Made by a program: the position numbers and the translations under genes
NCBI RefSeq assembly: GCF_016093545.1
Contig: NZ_JADKYX010000002.1
Location: 496,001 to 560,000 of the forward strand
Direction of reading: 5' to 3'
Source: Massilia rhizosphaerae
GTDB taxonomy: Bacteria > Pseudomonadota > Gammaproteobacteria > Burkholderiales > Burkholderiaceae_D
Length of the DNA stretch: 64,000 nucleotides
Part shown: positions 54,342-62,309 of the stretch, in pieces
How the letters are laid out: each line of letters opens with the position of its first letter
How positions within the stretch are numbered: the stretch's first letter is position 1
The notes under the pieces: generated by a model
What the model was told of the DNA's origin: nothing
Seen by the model: the letters and a program-made list of their open reading frames with translations, nothing else
Database searches by the model: none

Positions 54342-55418
54342 ATGTTTTTAAAATCCATACGCGCACTCTTCGCACTGTTCCTGTTTTCGGTGTGGGCCGC
54401 GGCCGCGCAAGCGCAGACGGCCGCCCGCCTGCCCAACGTCGTGATCCTCGCCACCGGCGGCACCATCGCCGGCACCGGCGCCACCAGCACGACGACGGTC
54501 GGCTACACGGCCGCCAAGGTCGGCGTCGATGACCTGATCAAGGCCGTCCCGGAACTGAAGCAGGTCGCGCACGTGACCGGCGAACAGGTGTTCCAGATCG
54601 CCAGCGAAAACATGAGCAACGAGCATTGGCTGACCCTGGCCAAGCGCGTCAACACGCTGCTGGCCCGGCCTGACGTGGACGGCATCGTGATCACCCACGG
54701 CACCGACACGATCGAGGAAACGGCGTACTTCCTCGACCTCGTCGTCAAGAGCCGCAAGCCGGTGGTGGTGGTGGGCGCGATGCGTCCGTCGACCGCGATC
54801 TCGGCCGACGGCCCGATCAACCTGTACAACGCGGTGCTCGTCGCCGGCAGCCAGGAAGCCGTGGGCAAGGGCGTGCTCGTCGTGATGAACGACCAGATCA
54901 ACGCCGCGCGCGACGTCAGCAAGACCAACACGACGACGACGGACACCTTCAAGTCGACGGAACTGGGCCTGCTCGGCTACGTGGTGGGCAACAAGCCGCA
55001 CTTCTACCGTGCCTCGACCCGCAAGAACACCGTCGACACGGAGTTCGACGTGAGCAACCTGACGTCGCTGCCGCAAGTCGACATCGCCTACACCTACGCG
55101 AACGTGGGCCCGACGGCCGTCAACGCACTGGTCGCCGCCGGCGACGAGGGCCTGATCCACGCGGGCGTGGGCGACGGCAGCCTGCCGATCAAGGTGCGCC
55201 CGGCCCTCTCGGCCGCGCGCAAGAAGGGCGTGATCATCGTGCGCGCGAGCCGCGTGGGCCACGGCATCGTGGCGCGCAACGGCGAAGCCAATGACGACCA
55301 GCTGGACTTCGTGGTGGCCGACACGCTCAATCCGCAGAAGGCGCGCATCCTCTTGATGCTGGCGCTGACCAAGACGCACGACACCAAAGAGATTCAGCGG
55401 ATGTTCTACACGTATTAA
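54342..55418 (+). CDS. ansB: Periplasmic (type II) L-asparaginase
   Basis: Hydrolyses asparagine to aspartate and ammonia in the periplasm; many homologues also act on glutamine. 358 aa with signal peptide (MFLKSIRALFALFLFSVWAAAAQAQ). Catalytic motifs: ATGGTIAGTG (first Thr, about residue 40), ITHGTDTIEETAYFL (second Thr and Asp, about 123) and the Lys region. ATG 54342 after AAGGAG. Together with the preceding symporter it makes an asparagine-to-aspartate scavenging pair. Confidence 0.95.
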   Translation: MFLKSIRALFALFLFSVWAAAAQAQTAARLPNVVILATGGTIAGTGATSTTTVGYTAAKVGVDDLIKAVPELKQVAHVTGEQVFQIASENMSNEHWLTLAKRVNTLLARPDVDGIVITHGTDTIEETAYFLDLVVKSRKPVVVVGAMRPSTAISADGPINLYNAVLVAGSQEAVGKGVLVVMNDQINAARDVSKTNTTTTDTFKSTELGLLGYVVGNKPHFYRASTRKNTVDTEFDVSNLTSLPQVDIAYTYANVGPTAVNALVAAGDEGLIHAGVGDGSLPIKVRPALSAARKKGVIIVRASRVGHGIVARNGEANDDQLDFVVADTLNPQKARILLMLALTKTHDTKEIQRMFYTY

Positions 55419-55426
55419 GGTGAAGG

Positions 55427-55460
55427 GTGCGTTAGGGTAGGATGGGGTCAACCAACGCAC
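55427..55460. repeat. GTGCGTT/AACGCAC imperfect palindrome
   Basis: 7-bp arms gtgcgtt and aacgcac flank a 20-bp GA-rich centre, 8 bp after the asparaginase stop. Elements with these ends are scattered in many proteobacterial genomes. Only one copy is seen here. Confidence 0.5.
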
Positions 55461-55582
55461 GAACGGCCGATTTGCTTAGATCGACGAAGACCGAGCCTTC
55501 TTGACTTGGTCTCCGGGATTTGCGACCATACTTCGACCACTCCCCCCTTGCGGTGTCACTCGATTGGCGCCAGCTCGGGACG

Positions 55583-55611
55583 AAAAAGCCGCTCTACCAG
55601 GGCGGCTTTTT
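55583..55611. terminator. Hairpin terminator in the ansB downstream region
   Basis: aaaaagccgc-N9-gcggcttttt, symmetric A and T tracts, so usable in both directions; between convergent ansB and the Kdo-hydroxylase-like gene. Confidence 0.7.
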
Positions 55612-55675
55612 CACATCCGGAGGTCGACCCGCGAGAATTCAATCAGCGCGTTCATTCACAAGCTGGTTGAACGCG

Positions 55676-55699
55676 TGGGCACGGAGTGCCCACCCTACC
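55676..55699 (-). repeat. TAGGGTGGGC palindrome, single copy (minus sense)
   Basis: gtgggcacggagtgcccaccctac, ending 17 bp before the stop codon of the dioxygenase-like gene. Same family as 5585-5649. Confidence 0.8.
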
Positions 55700-55715
55700 C
55701 GTGACGCACGCGATA

Positions 55716-56588
55716 TCAAACGAGCGCATGCCCTTTCATGCGCGTAAGGATCGCCAGCGGACTCGCATCCTTGTCGTACTGGTGCATGGGCGACAGCTGC
55801 AGCGTGTGCTCCATCATGTACTGCCCCGCCATCACGGCGTGCGAGGTCTGGTCCGAGAAGCACACCCACGCGCAGCCCGGCGGGAAGTCGAACGTGACCT
55901 GCGGCGCGTTCTTCTGGTAGTCGAGGTCGGACTTCATGGCGTCGTGCAGCTGCAGCATGATGTGGTCGTATTCGCTGCGCAGCGACTTCGTCACGTGGAG
56001 CAGCTTCAGCACCCTGGCCTGCCAGGCCGAATACGGCTTCACCTTCGGCAGGAAGCGCCGGGCCACGTCCTCGAACGGTTCGCCCACGCGCCACACGCGC
56101 GGCGCGCCTTCCGGGTTCACATTGGTGAACACGCGCAGCAGGCGTTCGCCGTAGTTCGGGCGCGACGGGAACGCGTCCACGTGCATGCGGCGGTCGTCCG
56201 CGCGCCACGACTGCACGCGATTCTGCACGACTGCTGGCCGGAAGCTCGTCGCGCCGCGCCGCAGATGCTCGCCGTAGCGCGGCACCAGGTTGGCCAGCAG
56301 GCCTTCCGCTTCGGCCCGGAAGCGCCCGATCATCCCGGCCATCAGCGCGCGCGTCGCATCGTCGCCGGTGACGCCTTTCAGGTCGCCGCTCGCGGACAGG
56401 CTGATGTTGCGGGTCTTGGGGTCGCGGATGTCTTCGCGGAACAGCGTCAGCTCTTCCTTCTGCGGCGCGAAGCCGTGCTGCCCGAAGTTCGGGAAGTACA
56501 GCACCTTGCCCGCTTCCAGCGCGGCGATCCAGGCCGGGTTGCCGTGGCCGACATCCGCCATGTCGATCTCGACGATCTGTTTTTCCAT
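55716..56588 (-). CDS. Kdo hydroxylase-like Fe(II)/2-oxoglutarate dioxygenase
   Basis: 290 aa. It resembles the KdoO family that hydroxylates the 3-position of Kdo in the lipopolysaccharide inner core to give Ko, known from Burkholderia. Iron ligands are probably the HxD in RRMHVDAFPSRPNYGERLLRVFTNVNP (about residue 136) and the distal His in CFSDQTSHAVMAGQYMMEHT (about residue 255). It starts at ATG 56588 (MEKQIVEIDMADVG) after AGGATTG. It lies 11 bp after the ABC exporter gene; that exporter could be unrelated. Assignment is from family wording and length. Confidence 0.82.
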   Translation of the reverse strand: MEKQIVEIDMADVGHGNPAWIAALEAGKVLYFPNFGQHGFAPQKEELTLFREDIRDPKTRNISLSASGDLKGVTGDDATRALMAGMIGRFRAEAEGLLANLVPRYGEHLRRGATSFRPAVVQNRVQSWRADDRRMHVDAFPSRPNYGERLLRVFTNVNPEGAPRVWRVGEPFEDVARRFLPKVKPYSAWQARVLKLLHVTKSLRSEYDHIMLQLHDAMKSDLDYQKNAPQVTFDFPPGCAWVCFSDQTSHAVMAGQYMMEHTLQLSPMHQYDKDASPLAILTRMKGHALV

Positions 56589-56599
56589 TCTGTTCAATC

Positions 56600-58456
56600 C
56601 TAATCTTGTACGACTTCGACCGGCGGTGAGGCCAGGTCCTCGTCCTGCCTTGCCTGCTGGCGGTCCCACATCTGCTTGTACAGGCCGTCCGCCGCGATCA
56701 AGGAAGCGTGCGTGCCCCGCTCGACGATGCGGCCGTGGTCGAGCACGAGGATCTGGTGGGCGTCGGCGATGGTCGACAGGCGGTGCGCGATGACGAGCGT
56801 CGTGCGCTGCTTCGCGATTTCCTTCAACTGCGCCTGGATCGCCTGCTCCGACTTCGAATCGAGCGCCGACGTCGCTTCGTCGAAGATCAGGATCGCTGGG
56901 TTCTTGAGCAGCGTGCGCGCAATGGCCACCCGCTGCTTTTCGCCGCCGGACAATTTGAGGCCGCGTTCGCCCACCATTGTCGCATAGCCGTCGGGCAGGG
57001 TTTCGATGAAGTCGTGGATCGACGCGGCACGCGCGGCCGCCACGATGTCAGCCTTGCTCGCACCGGGACGGCCGTAGGCGATGTTGTATTCGATGGTGTC
57101 GTTGAACAGCACCGTGTCCTGCGGGACGATGCCGATCGCGTGGCGCAGCGAATCCTGCGTCACGTTGCGCACGTCCTGGCCGTCGATGCGGATGGCGCCC
57201 TGCTGCACGTCGTAGAAGCGGAACAGCAGGCGCGACAAGGTCGACTTGCCCGAACCGCTGTGGCCCACGACGGCCGTCGTCGTGCCGGGCGCGATCGTGA
57301 AGTCGACGTCGAACAGGATCTGGCGTTTCGGGTCGTAGTTGAATTCCACGTGCGAGAACTCCACCTTCGCGCCCGGGGTTCCTTGAATCGCGAGCGGCTT
57401 CGCATGAGGGGAGTCGGCCACTTCGCGGTTCTGCTCGAGAAGGCCGAACAGGCGCTCCATGTCGGCGAGGCTCTGCTTGATCTCGCGGTAGATCACGCCC
57501 AGGAAGTTCAGCGGGATGTACAGCTGGATCATGAACGAGTTCACGAGCACGAGGTCGCCCAGCGTCATCGTCTTGTCGATCACGCCCTGCGTCGCGCGCC
57601 ACAGGATCGCCGTGACGGCCGCCGCGATGATCAGGGACTGGCCGCTGTTGAGCAACGACAGCGACGTCTGCGAACGCACGGCCGCCTGCTCGTAGCGCTG
57701 CAGGCCTTCGTCGTAGCGCTGCGCCTCGTAGTCCTCGTTGCCGAAGTATTTCACGGTCTCGTAGTTGATCAGCGAGTCGATCGCCTTCGTGTTCGCCTTC
57801 GAATCCAGCTCGTTCATCGTGCGGCGGAAATGCGTGCGCCATTCCGTCACGGTCACGGTGAACGTGATGTACGTGACGAGGGCGATGACGGTGATGCCCG
57901 CGAACCAGGCGTCGTAGTGCGTGCCGAGGTAGCCCAGCACCAGCGTGATCTCGACGAGCGTGGGCAGGATCGAGAACAGCGAGTACGACACGAGCGAGCT
58001 GACGCCGCGCGTGCCGCGCTCGATGTCGCGCGTCATGCCGCCGGTCTGGCGGTTCAGGTGGAAGCGCAGCGACAGCGCGTGCAGGTGCCGGAACACTTTC
58101 AGGGCGATCGTGCGCACGGCGCGCTGCGTCACGCGCGCGAACAGGAATTCGCGCAGCTCGGTGAACAGGGTCGTGGAAAAGCGCAGCAGGCCGTAGGCGA
58201 TCAGCGCGCCGAGCGGCAGCACGAGCAGCGCGTGCGGGTTCGATGGGTTGATCGTCAGCGCGTCGATGAGCTTTTTCAGCACGAGCGGCACGCCGACGTT
58301 GGCCATCTTGGCGCCGACGAGGCAGATCAGCGCGGCCAGTACGCGCCATTTATAGACCCACAGGTAGGGCAGCAAGGTGGCGATGGTCGCCCAGTCGTTC
58401 CGGCGTGCGTTCGGGTCGGCCGCGGGCGGCAGGGAGTTTGGAGAAGAGCGTCGCAT
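56600..58456 (-). CDS. ATM1/HMT1-type ABC exporter (fused permease-ATPase)
   Basis: 618 aa half-transporter: six-helix domain (about 30-330) then an ATPase domain. Walker A GHSGSGKST (about residue 404), signature LSGGEKQR (about 505), Walker B AILIFDEATSALD (about 525), H-loop IAHRLSTI. The FHLNRQTGGMTRDIERGTRG and NYETVKYFGNEDYEAQRYDE blocks are those of the ATM1/AtmA class, which exports glutathione-linked compounds or heavy-metal conjugates and links to Fe-S or metal tolerance. Start ATG 58456 (MRRSSPNS) is preferred; 58483 is possible. Confidence 0.9.
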   Translation of the reverse strand: MRRSSPNSLPPAADPNARRNDWATIATLLPYLWVYKWRVLAALICLVGAKMANVGVPLVLKKLIDALTINPSNPHALLVLPLGALIAYGLLRFSTTLFTELREFLFARVTQRAVRTIALKVFRHLHALSLRFHLNRQTGGMTRDIERGTRGVSSLVSYSLFSILPTLVEITLVLGYLGTHYDAWFAGITVIALVTYITFTVTVTEWRTHFRRTMNELDSKANTKAIDSLINYETVKYFGNEDYEAQRYDEGLQRYEQAAVRSQTSLSLLNSGQSLIIAAAVTAILWRATQGVIDKTMTLGDLVLVNSFMIQLYIPLNFLGVIYREIKQSLADMERLFGLLEQNREVADSPHAKPLAIQGTPGAKVEFSHVEFNYDPKRQILFDVDFTIAPGTTTAVVGHSGSGKSTLSRLLFRFYDVQQGAIRIDGQDVRNVTQDSLRHAIGIVPQDTVLFNDTIEYNIAYGRPGASKADIVAAARAASIHDFIETLPDGYATMVGERGLKLSGGEKQRVAIARTLLKNPAILIFDEATSALDSKSEQAIQAQLKEIAKQRTTLVIAHRLSTIADAHQILVLDHGRIVERGTHASLIAADGLYKQMWDRQQARQDEDLASPPVEVVQD

Positions 58457-58517
58457 GGCAGGGCTTCGGCTTTTATGGTTCAATCGAGAGGATTGTAGCC
58501 TTTACCGAGATTTCAAG

Positions 58518-58952
58518 ATGACCCAGCCCGAAAACCAGTCCCCGTCCATCAGCCGCCTGCCCGAAGGAAAGATGCCCGTGCTGCGGATGATGCCCGCCCC
58601 GTCCGATGCGAACGTCTACGGGGACGTGTTCGGCGGCTGGATCATGGCCCAGGTCGACGTGGCCGGCTCGCTGCCGGCCGTGCGCCGCGCGAATGGCCGC
58701 GTCGCCACCATCGCCGTGAATTCCTTCCTGTTCAAGAACCCGGTGTTCGTCGGCGATTTGCTGTCGTTCTACGCCGACATCGTCAAGGTCGGCAATACTT
58801 CGATCACCGTCTACGTCGAGGTGTACGCGGAGCGCAACCGCCTGCAGACGGACGTCGTCAAGGTGACGGAAGCCACGCTGACCTATGTCGCCACGGGCCC
58901 GGACCGCAAGCCGCGCCAGTTGCCGCCGCTGGAAGCGCTGATCGCGCAGTAA
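58518..58952 (+). CDS. Acyl-CoA thioesterase (YciA-like hotdog fold)
   Basis: 144 aa. SDANVYGDVFGGWIMAQVDVAGSLPAVRRANGRVATIAVNSFLFKNPVFVGDLLSFYADIV covers the hotdog helix, with the Asp in GDVFGGW as catalytic residue as in YciA. This family hydrolyses a range of acyl-CoAs and may release free fatty acids or CoA. ATG 58518 (MTQPENQSPS); divergent from the ABC exporter with about 60 bp between. PhoD follows after 13 bp, so they may be one transcript. Confidence 0.92.
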   Translation: MTQPENQSPSISRLPEGKMPVLRMMPAPSDANVYGDVFGGWIMAQVDVAGSLPAVRRANGRVATIAVNSFLFKNPVFVGDLLSFYADIVKVGNTSITVYVEVYAERNRLQTDVVKVTEATLTYVATGPDRKPRQLPPLEALIAQ

Positions 58953-58965
58953 GCCGCCGTTATCG

Positions 58966-60543
58966 ATGACTTGGCCGCGCCGCCTGTTTTTGCTGAACGC
59001 CGCGCGGCTCGCGGCGGCGTCGACTTCCCTGCTGCTCGCGCGGCCGTCGAACGCGGCCGGCTATCCGTTCAGCCTCGGCGTCGCATCCGGCGCGCCGCTG
59101 CCGGATGGCGTGGTCCTGTGGACGCGCGTCGCCCCCGATCCGCTCGACGCGACGAAGACGCCGCCGCTCGCGCTGACGCTGCGATGGGAAATGGCGCACG
59201 ACGCCGCATTCCGCAACGTCGTCGCCAAGGGCAGCGTGCTCGCCACGCCCGAGCTGGCGCACAGCGTGCGCGTGGACGTGCGCGGCTTGCAGAGCGCGCG
59301 CTGGTACTGGTATCGCTTCATGCTGGGCGACGCCGTCAGCCCCGTCGGGCGCACGCGCACGGCCCCCGCGCCGGACAGCCTGCCGGACGCGCTCAAGCTC
59401 GCGGTGGCCTCGTGCCAGCACTGGGAATTCGGCAGCTATGCGGCGCATCGCCACATCGCGCAGGCGAATCCCGACCTGGTCGCCTTCCTCGGCGACTACA
59501 TCTACGAATGGGGCGCCTACCGCCTGCGGCATCCGGCGCCGGGGGAGCGGATCGTGCGCCGGGACGAATCGTTCACGCTGGACGACTACCGCCGCCGCTA
59601 CGCCCAGTACAAGACCGACCCCGACCTGCAGGCCGCGCACCTGGCCGCGCCGTGGATCGTCACCTGGGACGATCACGAGGTGGCGAACGACTACGCGGCC
59701 GACCGCGACGAGCGGCTGGCCCCCGACTTCGCGGCGCGGCGCGCGGCCGCCTACCAGGCCTTTTACGAGCACATGCCGCTGCGCCTGCCGCCGCCGCGCA
59801 ACTTCGCGAACGTGCGCATGTTCCAGCGCTACGACTGGGGGCGCCTCGCGCGCTTGTTCGTGCTGGACGACCGCCAGTACCGCGCCTACGAAGCCTGCCC
59901 GCGTCCCGGCCGCGGCGGCTCGAATTCCGTCACGCCGCGCGCCTGCCCCGACCTGCGCGACCCGCGCCGCTCGATGCTGGGGCTCGAGCAGGAAGCGTGG
60001 CTCGAGGCCGGGCTGGCATCGTCGCGGGCGCGCTGGAACATCCTCGCGCAGCAGACGCTGATGGCGCAGTCGTCGCAGATTCCCGTGACGGCACCGGACG
60101 GCGGCCGCTTCTGGACGGATGGCTGGGACGGTTACCCGATCGCGCGCCGGCGCCTGCTCGACACGCTCGCCGGGACGGGCGCCGCGAATCCGCTCGTGCT
60201 GGGCGGCGACGTCCACACGTTCTACGCGACGGAGCTGCGGCGCGATTTCGACCGGCCCGTGTCGAAGGCGAATCCGGTGGTCGCGACGGAATTCGTCGGC
60301 ACGTCCGTCACGTCGAACTCGCGCCCGCAGCAGCGCACGGCGGAATACGTGGCCATGAACCCGCACATCAAGTTCGGGCGCAGCGACAAGCGGGGTTACA
60401 TGCTGATGGAGATCACCCCGGCGGAAACGCGCACGCGCTTCCTGGGGCTGGACGAGGTGCGCGACCCGAAGACCGCCCAGCGCGAGCTGGCGGCCTTCCG
60501 GGTCGAGGATGGGAAGCCGGGCGTGGAGATTACGGCGATTTAA
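58966..60543 (+). CDS. phoD: PhoD-type alkaline phosphatase/phosphodiesterase, Tat-exported
   Basis: 525 aa. The N-terminus MTWPRRLFLLNAARLAAASTSLLLA is a twin-arginine signal (RRLFLL). Then the PhoD N domain (YPFSLGVASGAPLPDGVVLWTRVAP) and the metallophosphatase domain: VASCQHWEFG (about residue 147), AFLGDYIYEWG (about 173), TWDDHEVANDY (about 230) and LGGDVHTFYATEL (about 412). These provide the Fe/Ca ligands of PhoD. Secreted enzyme that frees phosphate from mono- and diesters. No Pho box is obvious. Its stop overlaps the convergent fadD stop by 3-4 bases. Confidence 0.93.
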   Translation: MTWPRRLFLLNAARLAAASTSLLLARPSNAAGYPFSLGVASGAPLPDGVVLWTRVAPDPLDATKTPPLALTLRWEMAHDAAFRNVVAKGSVLATPELAHSVRVDVRGLQSARWYWYRFMLGDAVSPVGRTRTAPAPDSLPDALKLAVASCQHWEFGSYAAHRHIAQANPDLVAFLGDYIYEWGAYRLRHPAPGERIVRRDESFTLDDYRRRYAQYKTDPDLQAAHLAAPWIVTWDDHEVANDYAADRDERLAPDFAARRAAAYQAFYEHMPLRLPPPRNFANVRMFQRYDWGRLARLFVLDDRQYRAYEACPRPGRGGSNSVTPRACPDLRDPRRSMLGLEQEAWLEAGLASSRARWNILAQQTLMAQSSQIPVTAPDGGRFWTDGWDGYPIARRRLLDTLAGTGAANPLVLGGDVHTFYATELRRDFDRPVSKANPVVATEFVGTSVTSNSRPQQRTAEYVAMNPHIKFGRSDKRGYMLMEITPAETRTRFLGLDEVRDPKTAQRELAAFRVEDGKPGVEITAI

Positions 60544-62219
60544 GCCGGCTGCTTCTCGTCCCGCAGCTCGCGCCGCAGGATCTTGCCGACGTTCGTCTTG
60601 GGCAGGCTGTCGCGGAACTCGACGTACTTCGGCCGTTTATAACCGGTCAGCTGCTCCTTGCAATAAGCCAGCAGCTCGTCCTTGGTGAGGCCCTTGTCCT
60701 TCTTGACGACGTACAGCTTGACGGCCTCGCCGGAGTGCTCGTCCGGCACGCCCACGCACGCCACTTCCAGCACGCCCGGGTGCGACGCGACGACGTCCTC
60801 GACTTCGTTCGGATACACGTTGAAGCCCGACACGAGGATCATGTCCTTCTTGCGGTCGACGATCTTGACGGCGCCGCTCTCGTTCATCACGCCGATGTCG
60901 CCCGTCTTGAAAAAGCCGTCCGCCGTCATGACCTTCGCCGTCTCGTCCGGACGCTGCCAGTAGCCGCTCATCACCTGCGGCCCGCGCACGGCGATCTCGC
61001 CGGGCGTGCCGAACGGGACGTCGTTGCCGGCATCGTCGAGGATGCGCAGCTCGGTCGACGGCAGCGGGTAGCCGATGGTCCCCGTGAATTCCTTGATGTC
61101 GCAACGGTTGGCGGCGACCACGGGCGACGTCTCCGACAGGCCGTAGCCTTCCACGATCGGGATGCCCGTGACGGCGAGCCACTTGTCGGCCACGGCCTTC
61201 TGCACGGCCATGCCGCCGCCCGGGCACACGAGCAGGTCCGAGAAATCCAGGCTCGCGAAGTCCGGATGGTTCAGGAGACCGTTGTACAGCGTGTTCACGG
61301 CCGGGAAGATGTTCATGCGGCGGCCCTTCAGCTCCTTGATGAAACCACCGATGTCGCGCGGGTTCGGGATCAGGAGGTTGGTGCCGCCCAGGCGGATGCC
61401 GAGCAGCGCGCACACCGTCAGCGCATAGATGTGGTACAGCGGCAGCGCGCACACGAATTGCGGTGTCGCGCCGGCCGGGATCCTGGCCAGCGTGGGCGCG
61501 AACCAGGCTTCGTTCTGCAGGATGTTCGCGATCACGTTCCGGTGCTTCAGCACGGCGCCCTTCGACACGCCCGTCGTGCCGCCCGTGTACTGCAGGAAGG
61601 CGACGTCGTCGCTGCCGCACTCGACGGGTTTGCGGGCCAGGCGCGCGCCTTCGGCCAGCATGCGCTTGAACGGCACGGCCGCCGGCAGCGACCACGCCGG
61701 CACCATCTTTTTCACCGTGCGCACGACGAAGTTGACGAGCAGTCCCTTCACGCCCAGCAGGTCGCCCATGGTGGCCACGATGACGTGCTTGACCTTCGTG
61801 TTCGGCAGGACGTCGGCGACGGTGTGCGCGAAGTTCTCCAGCACGACGATGGCCTCGGCGCCCGAGTCGTTCAGCTGGTGCTGCAGTTCGCGCGCCGTGT
61901 ACAGCGGGTTGACGTTGACGATGGTGTAGCCGGCGCGCAGGATGGCGGCCATCGCCACCGGATACTGCAGCACGTTCGGCAGCATGATCGCCACTCGCGC
62001 GCCCGGCGCCAGACCTTTCTGCTGCAGCCACGCGGCCATCGCGCCGGACATCCTGTCCAGCTCCGCGAACGTCATGGACTTGCCCATGCAGGCGAAGGCG
62101 TCGCGGTTGGCGTACTTGCGGAAGGCGTCCTCCAGCAGGTGCGTAAGGGAGCGGTACTGCGTCCAGTCGATCTCCGCGGGCACGCCCGCCTCGTACGACT
62201 TCAGCCAGAATTTGTCCAT
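60540..62219 (-). CDS. fadD: Long-chain fatty-acid-CoA ligase (downstream tandem copy)
   Basis: Activates long-chain fatty acids to acyl-CoA at the inner membrane. 559 aa. AMP-binding motif YTGGTTGVSKGAVL (about residue 213), GYGLSETSP (about 360), the FADD-type YWQRPDETAKVMTADGFFKTGDIGVM signature (about 420-445) and the C-terminal Lys in PKTNVGKILRRELRD (about 550). It follows its paralogue on the same strand with a terminator between. Which of the two is the main FadD is unknown. Confidence 0.94.
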   Translation of the reverse strand: MDKFWLKSYEAGVPAEIDWTQYRSLTHLLEDAFRKYANRDAFACMGKSMTFAELDRMSGAMAAWLQQKGLAPGARVAIMLPNVLQYPVAMAAILRAGYTIVNVNPLYTARELQHQLNDSGAEAIVVLENFAHTVADVLPNTKVKHVIVATMGDLLGVKGLLVNFVVRTVKKMVPAWSLPAAVPFKRMLAEGARLARKPVECGSDDVAFLQYTGGTTGVSKGAVLKHRNVIANILQNEAWFAPTLARIPAGATPQFVCALPLYHIYALTVCALLGIRLGGTNLLIPNPRDIGGFIKELKGRRMNIFPAVNTLYNGLLNHPDFASLDFSDLLVCPGGGMAVQKAVADKWLAVTGIPIVEGYGLSETSPVVAANRCDIKEFTGTIGYPLPSTELRILDDAGNDVPFGTPGEIAVRGPQVMSGYWQRPDETAKVMTADGFFKTGDIGVMNESGAVKIVDRKKDMILVSGFNVYPNEVEDVVASHPGVLEVACVGVPDEHSGEAVKLYVVKKDKGLTKDELLAYCKEQLTGYKRPKYVEFRDSLPKTNVGKILRRELRDEKQPA

Positions 62220-62260
62220 GTCATTGCCTCGCTAGTTCTCAATCATTCAATCGTGTGCGC

Positions 62261-62288
62261 AAAAAAACCGCCCGGCAGACGGGCGGTT
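62261..62288 (-). terminator. Rho-independent terminator between the two fadD genes
   Basis: Stem accgcccg / cgggcggt with a 5-nt loop and seven Us on the minus strand, 22 bp past the upstream fadD stop. The two fadD genes are therefore at least partly separately transcribed. Confidence 0.8.
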
Positions 62289-62309
62289 CGTGCCGTGCTG
62301 CCGCCTCGG

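Larger units (their letters stand above)
55419..55715. other. Intergenic region with several repeats and a hairpin
   Basis: No gene is apparent in these roughly 300 bp. Contents: a gtgcgtt/aacgcac dyad (55427-55460), a strong aaaaagccgc.../gcggcttttt terminator-like hairpin (55583-55611), and one TAGGGTGGGC palindrome (55676-55699). Short open frames here show no recognisable product. Confidence 0.6.

Noticed and set aside
55490-55565. Possible tRNA-like fold
   Set aside because: The stretch contains a CCA-like and TTCGA-like string, but no GTTCGANNC T-loop, no matching acceptor stem and no clear anticodon arm could be built.
55501-55747. Short plus-strand frames downstream of ansB
   Set aside because: They cross a hairpin terminator and a palindromic repeat, have no ribosome site, and the translations show no family resemblance.
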